DNA of 64,000 nt from Chthonomonas sp. (GTDB lineage: Bacteria; Armatimonadota; Fimbriimonadia; Fimbriimonadales; Fimbriimonadaceae). The position numbers and the translations under genes were made by a program. The notes beneath the pieces were generated by a model. The model made no database searches. It was given only the letters and a program-made list of their open reading frames with translations, and was not told the origin of the DNA. The stretch's first letter is position 1; the number at the start of each line of letters is the position of its first letter. The stretch is taken from contig JAEURP010000009.1 of NCBI GenBank assembly GCA_016788585.1, forward strand, positions 124,001 to 188,000, written 5' to 3'. Of the stretch, positions 1 through 8,284 are shown one piece after another.

Positions 1-1
1 A

Positions 2-643
2 TCACTGTTCTTTCGCACTAGTCCGTTGATGGCCAAGCGCAAAGTGGTTTTGATTCAAAACGCGGACCGGCTGAATGAGCGTGCGAGTAGTGCGCTCCTG
101 AAAATGCTAGAGGAGCCGCCATCCTTTGGGAAATTCATCCTCACGACGGGCTCCGTGAGCCGGATGCCGTCGACGATCTTGTCGCGATGTACCAGTATTG
201 TTTGCTCCATGCCCAGTACCGAAGAACTGAGCGAAGAGTTTGGCGAGCTATCTGGTGCTGAGTCTCTGTTTGGCGAGGGAGCCCCAGAACGGCTAAGGCT
301 TGTCCGCGAGAATTCTGCTCTGTTTGAAGACATGTCCTTGGCATTTTCCCAGTTCAATTCTGAGCCCATTGGGGCGGCCCTACGGATCGCCGAGCAACTG
401 CGATCATTAGGCGAAGCACTGGGAGAAAAACTGGGGAGCGGAAACCGGCAGGGAAACGCAGAGGTTCTTCGCGCGTTAGGCAGATGGTGGATCACAAACG
501 GGGTGCCCCACCCAGAGGCACTGGCCTGCATTGCCGAAAGTCATCGGGCCATCCTTGGTAATGGCGGCGCCCCAGCCATTTTCGACGCTTTGGTCACCAG
601 GCTAATGCTATGCCGGGAACCAATGGAAGCGGCACGTCCGTAG
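2..643 (+). CDS. holB: DNA polymerase III clamp-loader subunit delta' (5'-truncated by window edge)
   Basis: This is the C-terminal part of a clamp-loader ATPase subunit, most likely delta-prime (HolB), which helps load the sliding clamp onto primed DNA. The frame is open from the first bases of the window, so the true start and the Walker A region lie upstream. Visible are the conserved block ending in ASSALLKMLEEPP and a sensor-1/SRC segment (FILTTGSVSRMPSTILSRC), both typical of the HolB/DnaX family. The rest is a poorly conserved helical domain. A DnaX subunit is less likely because only about 180 residues follow the ATPase motifs and no long C-terminal tail is present. The stop is 12 bases before the sigma-factor gene, so the two may be co-transcribed. 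Confidence 0.75.
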   Translation, partial: SLFFRTSPLMAKRKVVLIQNADRLNERASSALLKMLEEPPSFGKFILTTGSVSRMPSTILSRCTSIVCSMPSTEELSEEFGELSGAESLFGEGAPERLRLVRENSALFEDMSLAFSQFNSEPIGAALRIAEQLRSLGEALGEKLGSGNRQGNAEVLRALGRWWITNGVPHPEALACIAESHRAILGNGGAPAIFDALVTRLMLCREPMEAARP

Positions 644-655
644 GAATCAATTCAG

Positions 656-1252
656 GTGCAATCACTCTTCGCAAATCCAACTCAAACTCAGCGGCCGGAC
701 CCGGCTGCGTTTGAGCGTTATATGCGGGACTCACATCGGCAGGTGTACGGATTGGCTATGCGCTTGACGGGGCAATCCTCGGATGCTGAGGATTTGGTGC
801 AAGAAGCTTACATTCGGGCTTTTCGGTTCTTTTTTAGGTACGACCCAAGCTTGCCTTTCACGAGTTGGATGTACCGAATTCTCACCAATATTCACATCGA
901 TCACAATCGTCGTAAGGGGCGAGTAAAGGCGTCTAGCCTTGACCATGCGGGCAGCGACGGAGAAACAGCTTGGGAAGTCGCCGATGAATCCTCGAGCCCC
1001 GATAAGCTGGTGATGGAAGGCGAACTCGACGATGCTCTTCAATTGGGTCTGATGGCGATGTGTCCGGAGTTTCGTATGGCGGTCGTTCTGGCCGATGTGG
1101 AAGGAATGGCGTATGAGGAAATCGCGGACGTCATGCAGACTTCGATCGGTACTGTTCGTTCAAGGATTCATCGTGGGCGGAAGCAAATGAGGCGCTATTT
1201 GGAACGAGAGTTTCCAGAGCGCTTCAGGGAGGTCGCACGTGAATTGCCGTAA
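656..1252 (+). CDS. RNA polymerase sigma factor, ECF subfamily (RpoE-like)
   Basis: A 198-residue sigma-70 family factor of the extracytoplasmic-function type that directs RNA polymerase to a stress regulon. Region 2 is visible around residues 22-92 (YGLAMRLTGQSSDAEDLVQE, then FTSWMYRILTNIHID). Region 4 with its HTH is at about 135-185 (GMAYEEIADVMQTSIGTVRS). The GTG start gives a normal-length N-terminus; an ATG at 722 would remove the first 22 residues. The 3' end overlaps the anti-sigma gene by 14 bases, so translation is probably coupled. The following genes (zinc anti-sigma, RseB-like, HtrA) match the algU-mucA-mucB-mucD order of Pseudomonas, supporting an envelope-stress role. Confidence 0.9.
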   Translation: MQSLFANPTQTQRPDPAAFERYMRDSHRQVYGLAMRLTGQSSDAEDLVQEAYIRAFRFFFRYDPSLPFTSWMYRILTNIHIDHNRRKGRVKASSLDHAGSDGETAWEVADESSSPDKLVMEGELDDALQLGLMAMCPEFRMAVVLADVEGMAYEEIADVMQTSIGTVRSRIHRGRKQMRRYLEREFPERFREVARELP

Positions 1253-1682
1253 TTTTAAGGCCAAGGTGGCTCACTATGTCGATCAGGAACTCTCGGGAAG
1301 CGAGATGATCGCCATGCAACACCATTGCCGCGACTGCTCCGAATGCGCTTGCGAGTTGAAGCGAGAGCAAGAACTAAAGTCCATGCTGGCGTCCTTGCAG
1401 GCCCCTCAGCCATCGGCCGAGTTTGAATCAAAGCTCTTCGACGCGGTCCGCGCCCAGGGAAATCAGGTTCAGCCTGTCCGAATCTGGCGACCTTGGAGAA
1501 CGGCGGCTGTCGCCGCTATCGCCGGGGCGGCCATCGTTTTTGGCGCGTTGCAGACCATCGATCGAAAGCCTGCGCTGGCTCAGTCCGATCCGATCGATTT
1601 CAGCGCAGATCAGGCCGTCCAAGGCACACAAGACCCCTTTGGGGGGACTCCCGTAGTTACTGTAAGCAGTGGTCAACCGTAA
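1239..1682 (+). CDS. Zinc-binding anti-sigma factor, single-pass membrane protein
   Basis: A 147-residue anti-sigma factor predicted to hold the upstream ECF sigma at the membrane. The N-terminal cytoplasmic domain carries the ZAS signature His-x3-Cys-x2-Cys at H29, C33 and C36, with an extra Cys at position 3. One membrane segment follows at about residues 89-106 (AVAAIAGAAIVFGALQ), and a short acidic periplasmic tail. The GTG start lies inside the end of the sigma gene, and the stop lies inside the start of the RseB-like gene, so all three are tightly coupled. By analogy with RseA/MucA it would be destroyed by regulated proteolysis, but no cleavage site can be read from the sequence. Confidence 0.85.
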   Translation: MNCRNFKAKVAHYVDQELSGSEMIAMQHHCRDCSECACELKREQELKSMLASLQAPQPSAEFESKLFDAVRAQGNQVQPVRIWRPWRTAAVAAIAGAAIVFGALQTIDRKPALAQSDPIDFSADQAVQGTQDPFGGTPVVTVSSGQP

Positions 1683-2607
1683 TCGTTCTATCGCCTTTTT
1701 GCTAACCCTGGGCCTTGCGATGGCTTCTTGGGGCCAAGCCCCCATTGATATCCTGCGGGCATCCTTAGAGTCAAGAAAGACGACCATCGCGAGCCTCATT
1801 CAGGCCCAAACTATGATGATTGGCGGCGAGAAGACCGTCATGAAGATCGAGTATGACGGCAAGGGTCGGAGTCGTCGAACGATGTTGCAGCCGCTTCGAC
1901 TGCAAGGGCAAGTATTGATCGACGATGGTAAGTCGCTCGTAACTCTTTTGCCGGACTCCCAAGCCGTTAAGGTTGTAGCAAGTCGGCCGATTTCGACTGA
2001 GGTGAGGCTCGAGCTCATCTCCAAAAACTATCGTCTGAGTTCAAAGCGAGGAGAAAAGGTCGCGGGCCGCGATACGGTCGTCGTGAGTTGCTACCCGCGG
2101 TATAAAGAGATGCCGAGGCGGAAGATTACGGTAGACGCTGTGAGCCGGGTCCCGCTGCGCGTGGTTTCCAGTTACCAAGGAAAGGATTTCGTCCTTATCG
2201 ATACCCTCAGCTTCGATTTGCCCAAGGCGATGCCGGCAAGTTTGTTCCAAGCGCCAGCCGGATTCAAGCAGATTCGCGTCGCCTCGGCGGTCCGCGTACC
2301 TGACGAAAGAGAGGCAGCTGAGATGTTGCCCTTCCAGCCTTGGATTCCGAAGAGCCTGCCATTTGGCTTCGCCCTCGAGTCCCTAGAGATACTGCCCGCT
2401 GGCAAAGCGAGCGTTCTAGCTATTCGGCTTACAGATGGGTTCAATATGGCGACCGTCTACCAATGGGATGGAAGCGTGTCATCCAAGTTCCCCGATGCAA
2501 ATTCGATTGCCTCACGCAACTTGGGCTTCGTGCTCGTAGGCGACCTGCCTGAGGCGATTAGCGCGCGTTTGACCGATTACTTAACAAAAGAGGCTTTAGC
2601 CCTGTGA
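1669..2607 (+). CDS. MucB/RseB-like periplasmic sigma-E regulator
   Basis: A 312-residue exported protein with a signal peptide (IAFLLTLGLAMASWGQ) and a fold resembling MucB/RseB: a LolA-like N-terminal beta domain (about residues 25-190) and a smaller C-terminal domain (about 215-310). In Pseudomonas and E. coli this family binds the periplasmic part of the anti-sigma factor and protects it from cleavage until mislocalised outer-membrane material appears. The family call rests on position after sigma and anti-sigma, on the outer-membrane-protein-sensor style of the sequence (DGKSLVTLLPDSQAVKV), and on HtrA following. The GTG start overlaps the anti-sigma stop by 14 bases. Confidence 0.75.
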   Translation: MVNRNRSIAFLLTLGLAMASWGQAPIDILRASLESRKTTIASLIQAQTMMIGGEKTVMKIEYDGKGRSRRTMLQPLRLQGQVLIDDGKSLVTLLPDSQAVKVVASRPISTEVRLELISKNYRLSSKRGEKVAGRDTVVVSCYPRYKEMPRRKITVDAVSRVPLRVVSSYQGKDFVLIDTLSFDLPKAMPASLFQAPAGFKQIRVASAVRVPDEREAAEMLPFQPWIPKSLPFGFALESLEILPAGKASVLAIRLTDGFNMATVYQWDGSVSSKFPDANSIASRNLGFVLVGDLPEAISARLTDYLTKEALAL

Positions 2608-2612
2608 TTCCA

Positions 2613-2629
2613 GCACCGGGAACCGGTGC
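2613..2629. other. Short hairpin between rseB-like and htrA genes
   Basis: A 7-bp perfect inverted repeat (GCACCGG / CCGGTGC) with a 3-base loop sits 5 bases after the RseB-like stop. There is no T-run after it, so it is unlikely to be a strong intrinsic terminator. It could moderate read-through or mRNA decay between the regulator genes and htrA. Confidence 0.35.
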
Positions 2630-2682
2630 AATACTTCACTCGTTACGCTTAGTGTCCTTAATTCAAGGAGAATCTTGAGAAA

Positions 2683-4269
2683 ATGAACAGCAACTTCTTT
2701 CGACACCCAGCCCTTTGGGCAACAGCGGCGTTTCTTGCTGGTGGATTGGTCTTTCAAGCTGGCAGGGCCAATGCCGGCGCACCAGTGATGACTAATCCCC
2801 TTCCGGCAGTTACCGGTCGTCAAGCAAGTGTGTTTAGCGAAGGTGCGGCTGCACCGAGCGCAGTAGCGCCCTCATTGAAGCAACTTGATTCCCAGTTTGC
2901 CGAACTCGTGGAAGATGTCAGCCGATCGGTGGTTCACATTCGCACTGAGGTTGGTAATAGCGGAATGGGTCAGGGTTCTGGGGTGATCATCCGGCAAGAT
3001 GGCTGGATCGTAACCAACGACCATGTGGTCAACGGCGCAACTTCGGTGACGGTGATCCTGCCTAATGGTCGGGAATACAAAGGCAAAGTGTTTGAATCAG
3101 ATGATGATCGAAATGACCTAGCCGTGATCAAGATCGAGGCCAAGGACCTTCCAACGGCCAAGCTTGCCGACAGCTCTGCTGTGCGGCCAGGAGAGTATGC
3201 GATCGCCGTGGGGGCCCCATTTGGGCTGGAGAATACGGTAACTATTGGACACATCAGCGCCGTTGGACGCATGAACAATGCGAGCGGGGCAATGGGGGAA
3301 GTGCGGAATTACTTCAACATGATTCAAACGGATGCTCCTATTAACCCTGGAAATTCCGGCGGCCCTTTACTGAACATCGACGGAGAAGTGGTTGGAATCA
3401 ACACAAGCATCTTTTCTCCTAGTGCCGGGTTTGGCGGTGGAGCGAATGCGGGTATCGGCTTTGCCATCCCCAGCAACCAAGTATCGTTTGTCGCCGACCT
3501 ATTGATGAACAACAAGAAGCTGACACGCGGCTACTTGAACGTAGCGATGGCCACGCTTAAGCCCTACGAACTGGAAGAGGCCAAGCTCTCCGGAGGAGTT
3601 CGTATTGAGGCCGTTCAACCAGGTGGTGCTGCAGCGAAGGCTGGGTTGCAAAAGAGCGATATTATCACCAAGATCGGAAGCTATGGCATCAAGGATGACC
3701 AAGATCTTCTGAACACGATGCTACGATATGCACCGGGTGAAACCGTGGCGGTTCAGGTTGTTCGAAATGGCAAGCTAGTCACGAAAGAAGTCAAGATCGA
3801 CGGGAAGCTTATCCAGCAGGTCGCTAGTGGGCAGCGCCGACAGAATCAACCCAATCAGATTCCAAATCTGCCCGAACTGCCGGACTTCAATTTTGAAGAT
3901 TGGTTTAACCGCGACCGAAACGATGGCGACGCCGAGCGAATGCAGCCCGAGGAGTCTCGAAAGAAGGGCGATCCGGCAAAGCTAGGAGTGCAGTTTACGG
4001 AGGTCGACGCAAGCACTAGGGCCACGTTCCAACTTCCTGATAACCAGAAAGGGGCTGTCGTGGTTGCCGTTGAGCCGGGGTCCGTTGCAGCCCGTCTCGG
4101 CCTAAAGCCAGGCGACGTTGTAACTAAGCTCGGCGAGAAAGCAATCGAGAAAGGTAGCGATCTCGTCGAGGCCGTAAAAGGCTACAAGGTTGGCGATTCA
4201 ACCATGATCTCCTTCAGCCGATTCGACAAAAATGGCACGATGCAAATGGCGCAAACCGTGACGTTTTAG
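2683..4269 (+). CDS. HtrA/DegP-family periplasmic serine protease with two PDZ domains
   Basis: A 528-residue Do-like protease/chaperone that degrades misfolded envelope proteins. After an N-terminal hydrophobic anchor or signal (residues about 9-26), the chymotrypsin-like domain shows the full catalytic triad: H114 (TNDHVVNG), D145 (DDRNDLAVI) and S225 (NPGNSGGPLLN). Two PDZ domains follow at roughly 285-375 and 435-525, separated by an Asn/Asp/Glu-rich linker. A ribosome site (AAGGAG) lies about 12 bases upstream of the ATG. It closes the sigma/anti-sigma/RseB cluster, as mucD does in Pseudomonas, so it is a likely target and feedback member of the same regulon. A terminator follows. Confidence 0.93.
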   Translation: MNSNFFRHPALWATAAFLAGGLVFQAGRANAGAPVMTNPLPAVTGRQASVFSEGAAAPSAVAPSLKQLDSQFAELVEDVSRSVVHIRTEVGNSGMGQGSGVIIRQDGWIVTNDHVVNGATSVTVILPNGREYKGKVFESDDDRNDLAVIKIEAKDLPTAKLADSSAVRPGEYAIAVGAPFGLENTVTIGHISAVGRMNNASGAMGEVRNYFNMIQTDAPINPGNSGGPLLNIDGEVVGINTSIFSPSAGFGGGANAGIGFAIPSNQVSFVADLLMNNKKLTRGYLNVAMATLKPYELEEAKLSGGVRIEAVQPGGAAAKAGLQKSDIITKIGSYGIKDDQDLLNTMLRYAPGETVAVQVVRNGKLVTKEVKIDGKLIQQVASGQRRQNQPNQIPNLPELPDFNFEDWFNRDRNDGDAERMQPEESRKKGDPAKLGVQFTEVDASTRATFQLPDNQKGAVVVAVEPGSVAARLGLKPGDVVTKLGEKAIEKGSDLVEAVKGYKVGDSTMISFSRFDKNGTMQMAQTVTF

Positions 4270-4284
4270 CACGGGTCTTCCAAG

Positions 4285-4322
4285 AAATGCGCTGGCCAGA
4301 ACACCTGGCCAGCGCATTTTTT
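4285..4322 (+). terminator. Intrinsic terminator after htrA
   Basis: A long, nearly perfect GC-rich stem (arms 4285-4298 and 4306-4319, loop of 7) is followed directly by a run of T. This is a textbook Rho-independent terminator closing the envelope-stress operon. Confidence 0.9.
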
Positions 4323-4389
4323 GTACCCAATAGCCTCAAAATGTGGAAAAAGGCTGAAAAAAGTGCATGCTAAGCATCCAGATTTCCTG

Positions 4390-4432
4390 CATAATCGTCT
4401 TGGGTTACAGCAGGTTCAACTGAACTAAGCTG
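4390..4432 (+). promoter_or_regulatory. Possible promoter and 5' hairpin upstream of the 65-residue gene
   Basis: A CATAAT hexamer at 4390-4395 could be a -10 element, although no clear -35 is seen. Just downstream, at the expected mRNA 5' end, is a nested inverted repeat: GTTCA/TGAAC (4414-4418, 4421-4425) inside CAGC/GCTG (4408-4411, 4429-4432). It may be an operator or a 5'-stabilising hairpin. Confidence 0.35.
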
Positions 4433-4461
4433 AAACTGAAAACTCGGTAGGAGGGAAGACT

Positions 4462-4659
4462 ATGAAATTCTACGATCTCAAAACGCGCGAACATGTTGAC
4501 ATCCCAGAAGGGAAGATCAAGAAGAAGAAAATCGTTCGCAAAACGAAGTCTGGCGAGCAAGTTCGCCACCAGTTGATTGGCGACCACGGCGGACGCTCGG
4601 TCTATAAGTTCGTTGGTAAAGCGGACTACGACAAGCTTAACGTCGACGAAGTCAAGTAA
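4462..4659 (+). CDS. Small basic protein of unknown function, 65 residues
   Basis: I do not recognise this family. It is credible as a gene: a strong ribosome site (GGAGGG) lies 6 bases before the ATG, and it stands alone between a terminator upstream (4285-4322) and another downstream (4684-4712). The protein is soluble and strongly charged, with a lysine cluster (KIKKKKIVRKTKSGEQ, residues 18-33) and a more balanced C-terminal half (DHGGRSVYKFVGKADYDKL). It has no signal peptide, no cysteine and no membrane segment. The basic central patch suggests nucleic-acid or ribosome contact, but that is only inference. Confidence 0.7.
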   Translation: MKFYDLKTREHVDIPEGKIKKKKIVRKTKSGEQVRHQLIGDHGGRSVYKFVGKADYDKLNVDEVK

Positions 4660-4683
4660 CGAAAACTTCAATCTCGTAACTCA

Positions 4684-4712
4684 GGCTTTCCATTTCGGTG
4701 GAAAGCCCTTTT
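4684..4712 (+). terminator. Intrinsic terminator after the 65-residue gene
   Basis: An 8-bp stem (GGCTTTCC / GGAAAGCC) with an 8-base loop is followed by CTTTT. It ends 13 bases before the next start codon. Confidence 0.85.
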
Positions 4713-4725
4713 CATATCTGAACTT

Positions 4726-6171
4726 GTGCCAACCAAGAACGTCCAGTCCAATATGCAGCTAAAGTCAGATCGCGATAAGATTGCGCATTTGCTTCGCCGG
4801 TTTGGCTTAGGAGCTAGCGAGGCTGAGCTTGAATACTATGTTCCAAAGGGCCTGGCGGGCACGATAGACGCCTTGCTCCAGCCCGAGGGCGATGATGGCT
4901 TTACTGCCCAGCCAACGCGGTTCGCTCTCAACAATAACAACCTCAATATGCGGGGGGCAGAGGCTTGGTGGCTCAGCCGGATGATCATCACCCAGAAGCC
5001 CCTTCGGGAGAAACTGACCGTATTCTGGCATGACCACTTTGCGACCAGCGCAGAAAAGGTAGACGCGGCGATTCCCATGATCGCCCAGAATGAGCGCATT
5101 CGGGCCGCCGCCCTTGGGCCGTTCGAAGATCTCCTGCTATCCATGAGCCGCGATCCGGCCATGATCTACTGGTTAGATAACCAGCTCAATAAGAAGGGCA
5201 AGCCAAACGAGAACTTTGCCCGAGAAGTGATGGAGCTTTTCTCCCTTGGAATCGGCCACTATACAGAAGTTGACGTCCAGGAAGCCGCAAGGGCCTTTAC
5301 CGGATGGGGCTATGGCCGAAGGGGGCCCGGTGGACGGCAGGCGGTGCAGGAGAATCGCCTGCCTAGAGCGGGTGTTTCATTCCTGTTCGATGAGAATCAG
5401 CACGACGAAGGCATTAAGACAATCCTTGGTAACAAGGGTAATTTCAATGGCGACGATGTAGTTGGAATCCTGACAGGACACCCTCAAACTGCGACCCACA
5501 TCGCGAAAAAAATGTGGGAGTTTTTTGCATACTCGGACCCAGACGAAAAGCTGGTGGCAAGACTTGCTTCAACCTATCGAAGCAAAGGCCTGAGGACAGC
5601 CGTTTTGGTGCGCGCCATTATGGAGGCACCCGAGTTCTATTCCGATAGGTGCGTCCGCAAGCTTTACAAAAACCCAGTTGACTTCTGCATTGCTACGTTG
5701 CGCTCTCTGGGCGTTGGAACGCAGCTGAAGACTTTGCTCGACGCCGACCCCGAGTCAACCCAGGGGAGGGGCGTTCTCGCCGCCATGATCCAAGTGTCTG
5801 GAACGATGAAGTCGATGGGCATGCAGATGTTCTATCCACCGGACGTTGCCGGTTGGGAATGGGGCGAGGCATGGATCAGTACTTCGACAATGGTCGAAAG
5901 GATGAAGTGGGCAGATAAGCTCTTTGGTCCGAGAGGCTTGTTGCGGCAACCTGCCTTGCGCGCTGGGCTCGGGAATGCTCTTACTGGATCGGACACTGAG
6001 GAGGATTTTGTCAAGAGCCTCTGCTCGCTATTCGACGTGCCCATTCCGGCGAGCAAGATGCCGACATTGGTCGAGGCTTCCAAGCGAACGGATTTCAATC
6101 GCGACCCGCTCGGCGCCGCCGCCAACGTGTCGCGCCTCATATTCTGCTTGCCTGAGTTCCAATTCGCGTGA
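4726..6171 (+). CDS. DUF1800 family protein
   Basis: A 481-residue member of the DUF1800 family, recognised from the N-terminal HLLRRFGLGASEAELE block, the central LREKLTVFWHDHFATSAEKV block, and NENFAREVMELFSLGIGHYT followed by AARAFTGW. The biochemical role of the family is not established. Members are commonly found next to DUF1501 genes in Planctomycetes and Proteobacteria, but no DUF1501 gene is present here. The GTG start at 4726 is accepted; an ATG at 4753 would also leave the whole conserved region. No convincing signal peptide is seen. It lies between a terminator and tyrS and is probably expressed separately. Confidence 0.85.
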   Translation: MPTKNVQSNMQLKSDRDKIAHLLRRFGLGASEAELEYYVPKGLAGTIDALLQPEGDDGFTAQPTRFALNNNNLNMRGAEAWWLSRMIITQKPLREKLTVFWHDHFATSAEKVDAAIPMIAQNERIRAAALGPFEDLLLSMSRDPAMIYWLDNQLNKKGKPNENFAREVMELFSLGIGHYTEVDVQEAARAFTGWGYGRRGPGGRQAVQENRLPRAGVSFLFDENQHDEGIKTILGNKGNFNGDDVVGILTGHPQTATHIAKKMWEFFAYSDPDEKLVARLASTYRSKGLRTAVLVRAIMEAPEFYSDRCVRKLYKNPVDFCIATLRSLGVGTQLKTLLDADPESTQGRGVLAAMIQVSGTMKSMGMQMFYPPDVAGWEWGEAWISTSTMVERMKWADKLFGPRGLLRQPALRAGLGNALTGSDTEEDFVKSLCSLFDVPIPASKMPTLVEASKRTDFNRDPLGAAANVSRLIFCLPEFQFA

Positions 6172-6173
6172 AG

Positions 6174-6179
6174 TAAACT
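6174..6179 (+). promoter_or_regulatory. Candidate -10 element of tyrS (leaderless)
   Basis: TAAACT ends 8 bases before the tyrS ATG at 6188, and there is no ribosome-binding site. A transcript starting at the usual distance from this hexamer would have a leader of only 1-2 bases. No good -35 was found. Confidence 0.35.
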
Positions 6180-6187
6180 CCTTGTCG

Positions 6188-7384
6188 ATGACCATTGACG
6201 AGCAAATTGCCCTCATGCGACGGGCTACGGTCGAGATTATCAGCGAGGATGACCTACGCAAGAAGCTCAGCAGTGGGCGGCCCTTGCGCATAAAGCTGGG
6301 TGTCGATCCAACGGTCGCGCATGTTACTTTGGGTTGGGCGGTAGTGCTTCGCAAGCTCCGTGATTTTCAGCAGCTTGGCCACACGGCATGTCTCATCATT
6401 GGCGACTTCACCTCGATGATTGGCGACCCAAGTGGCAAATCCAAGACTCGCCCTCAACTCTCACGCGAGCAAGTGGAGGCGAATGTGGTGGAGGTGAGCA
6501 AGCAGGTTTATAAGATCCTCGATCCTGATCGAACAGAGATCTACTACAACAAGGACTGGCTCGGCAAGATGACATTTGAGGATGTGATTCGCCTGACGTC
6601 AAGGTATACGGTGGCAAGGATCCTCGAGCGCGATGACTTCAGCAAACGGCTCAGTGAGAACCGGCCCATCTCGATGCACGAGATCCTCTACCCGCTGTGC
6701 CAAGGCTACGATTCTGTTGAAATCAAGGCGGATGTCGAATTGGGCGGTAACGATCAGAAGTTTAATAACTTGGTTGGGCGCAATCTCATGCAACAGTTTG
6801 AGCTCGAGCCTCAGGTGGTTATCCTATCCCCGCTTTTGGTCGGGACGGACGGCAAAGAGAAAATGAGCCAGTCGCTCGGAAACTACATCAGCGTTATCGA
6901 CACGCCAGACGAAATGTTTGGCAAAACAATGTCGATTCCCGATGAGCTTATGGAGAATTGGTTTGAGCTTTGTACCGACGTTCCAATGGACGAAGTGCAG
7001 CAACTGCTCCAGGCGACGGAGAACCCTCGCGATGCCAAGCGACGCTTAGCCAAAGAGATCATCACGCTCTATCATTCGGCGGAAGCGGCGGTAGCTGCCG
7101 ACGAGGAGTTCTTGCGCCGGTTCAGCCAAAAGCAGCTTCCCACGGAGATCGCGGAAGTAAGTATCCCGGGAGACCTGGTTTTTGACGGTATGGTGAGCAT
7201 AGCGGCGCTCATCGCTCATTGGGGCCTAGCGAAGTCGAATGGCCAGGCCAAGGACCTAATGAAAGCAGGGGCCGTGAGTATCGACGACGAACGGGCGAAT
7301 GACCCCCAGCATCGATATGTGCCAGCAGAGCTTGTGGGCAAAGTGATTCGCGTTGGAAAGCTCAACTACCGACGGGTTGTTTGA
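6188..7384 (+). CDS. tyrS: Tyrosyl-tRNA synthetase
   Basis: A 398-residue class I aminoacyl-tRNA synthetase charging tRNA-Tyr with tyrosine. The HIGH-like signature appears as HVTLG at 45-49 after KLGVDPT. The KMSKS loop reads KMSQS at 225-229 (KEKMSQSLGN). A C-terminal S4-type RNA-binding domain covers roughly residues 335-398 (AKDLMKAGAVSIDDERA). The frame is open far upstream into the DUF1800 gene, but homology begins at MTIDEQIALMRR, so the ATG at 6188 is chosen. No Shine-Dalgarno sequence precedes it. A bidirectional terminator follows. Confidence 0.95.
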   Translation: MTIDEQIALMRRATVEIISEDDLRKKLSSGRPLRIKLGVDPTVAHVTLGWAVVLRKLRDFQQLGHTACLIIGDFTSMIGDPSGKSKTRPQLSREQVEANVVEVSKQVYKILDPDRTEIYYNKDWLGKMTFEDVIRLTSRYTVARILERDDFSKRLSENRPISMHEILYPLCQGYDSVEIKADVELGGNDQKFNNLVGRNLMQQFELEPQVVILSPLLVGTDGKEKMSQSLGNYISVIDTPDEMFGKTMSIPDELMENWFELCTDVPMDEVQQLLQATENPRDAKRRLAKEIITLYHSAEAAVAADEEFLRRFSQKQLPTEIAEVSIPGDLVFDGMVSIAALIAHWGLAKSNGQAKDLMKAGAVSIDDERANDPQHRYVPAELVGKVIRVGKLNYRRVV

Positions 7385-7390
7385 CGAAAG

Positions 7391-7420
7391 AAGACCCTGA
7401 GCGAAGCTGCTCAGGGTCTT
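7391..7420. terminator. Bidirectional terminator between tyrS and PEP-CTERM gene
   Basis: A perfect 12-bp inverted repeat (arms 7391-7402 and 7409-7420, loop GAAGCT) lies between two convergent genes. The arms end in AA/TT only, so the U-run is short. Confidence 0.75.
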
Positions 7421-7440
7421 TAGGTTTGAGAGCCCGTGAT

Positions 7441-8088
7441 TTACTTCTTGCTTCGCTTTCGGCGGAGCATCGCGGCAATGCCAAGTCCGAGAGCTGCCAT
7501 TGTGCCTGGCTCAGGAACAAGGTGCGGAGACTGATTGAGGAAGCCGACTCGAGAAATATCGAGCGCTTGCGTGTCGATTGCCACCAAGTCCATGTACTTC
7601 TTGGCCCGAATGTAGCGCACTTGTCGACCGCCAAAGGTGATTGTCGAATTCCAAGTGACGTTTGGTCCAGGATTGTTCTGAGAATTGAAGGTGACGCTCT
7701 TTGAGCCGAGTAGTTGAATCTCATTGCCCATCGAGTCGATTTCGAAAACATCTTCTCGGAAGTAGATTTCGCCACTACCAAGGATCAAACCACCGAGGTT
7801 GACGCCGACCTCATTAGCGTACATGTTGCCAGCGAGGCTCTTGGCATCGTATTGAATCGAGAGGGAACCAAATCGGAGCGATCCGGGAGGTGCGCCGGAG
7901 TTATCGCCAACGTGTGCGTTTGGCGTGCTGAAGGTAATTGCATTTGCAGTCCCACCGGACGCAACACTTGCCGTGATTCCAACACTGAGCGGTCCGCCGG
8001 AAAAAATGTAGTTGTAGAACTGCACGTTTTGTGCAGACGCAATGGAAGCCCCAACTACTAGGGCTGCGGTCAATACGATTTTATTCAT
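7441..8088 (-). CDS. PEP-CTERM sorting-domain protein
   Basis: A 215-residue exported protein. It has an N-terminal signal peptide (VLTAALVVGASIASAQ), a beta-rich middle without a recognised domain, and a C-terminal PEP-CTERM tail: VPEPGTMAALGLGIAAML followed by the basic RRKRSKK. Such tails are recognised and cleaved by exosortases, giving surface or matrix proteins; no exosortase gene is in this window. It is paralogous to the next gene upstream on the same strand, sharing layout and phrases such as EVNG/YEAxxxAG, GEIYFREDVFEIDSMGNEI and the final VPEP-MAALGLG tail. A GAGG ribosome site precedes the ATG. Confidence 0.85.
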   Translation of the reverse strand: MNKIVLTAALVVGASIASAQNVQFYNYIFSGGPLSVGITASVASGGTANAITFSTPNAHVGDNSGAPPGSLRFGSLSIQYDAKSLAGNMYANEVGVNLGGLILGSGEIYFREDVFEIDSMGNEIQLLGSKSVTFNSQNNPGPNVTWNSTITFGGRQVRYIRAKKYMDLVAIDTQALDISRVGFLNQSPHLVPEPGTMAALGLGIAAMLRRKRSKK

Positions 8089-8231
8089 GGCTCTTTACCT
8101 CTTCGATACCCGAAACCGGGTCAACAACAAACAGACAGACGCAATGCACCTACCTGAACACCCTCAGTTTAGCACATGGTATGCCAATCTCCAAGAACAA
8201 TTGCAAATTTTGACCTGGTAATTTCACCGAA

Positions 8232-8261
8232 AAATGGCTACGGTAATCACCGTAGCCATTT
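8232..8261 (-). terminator. Terminator downstream of the second PEP-CTERM gene
   Basis: A perfect 13-bp inverted repeat (arms 8232-8244 and 8249-8261, loop AATC) follows the stop of the upstream PEP-CTERM gene on the minus strand and continues into T residues on that strand. The two paralogues are therefore probably separate transcription units. Confidence 0.8.
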
Positions 8262-8284
8262 GAGTTTGAGCGAGAGAAAGCGCC

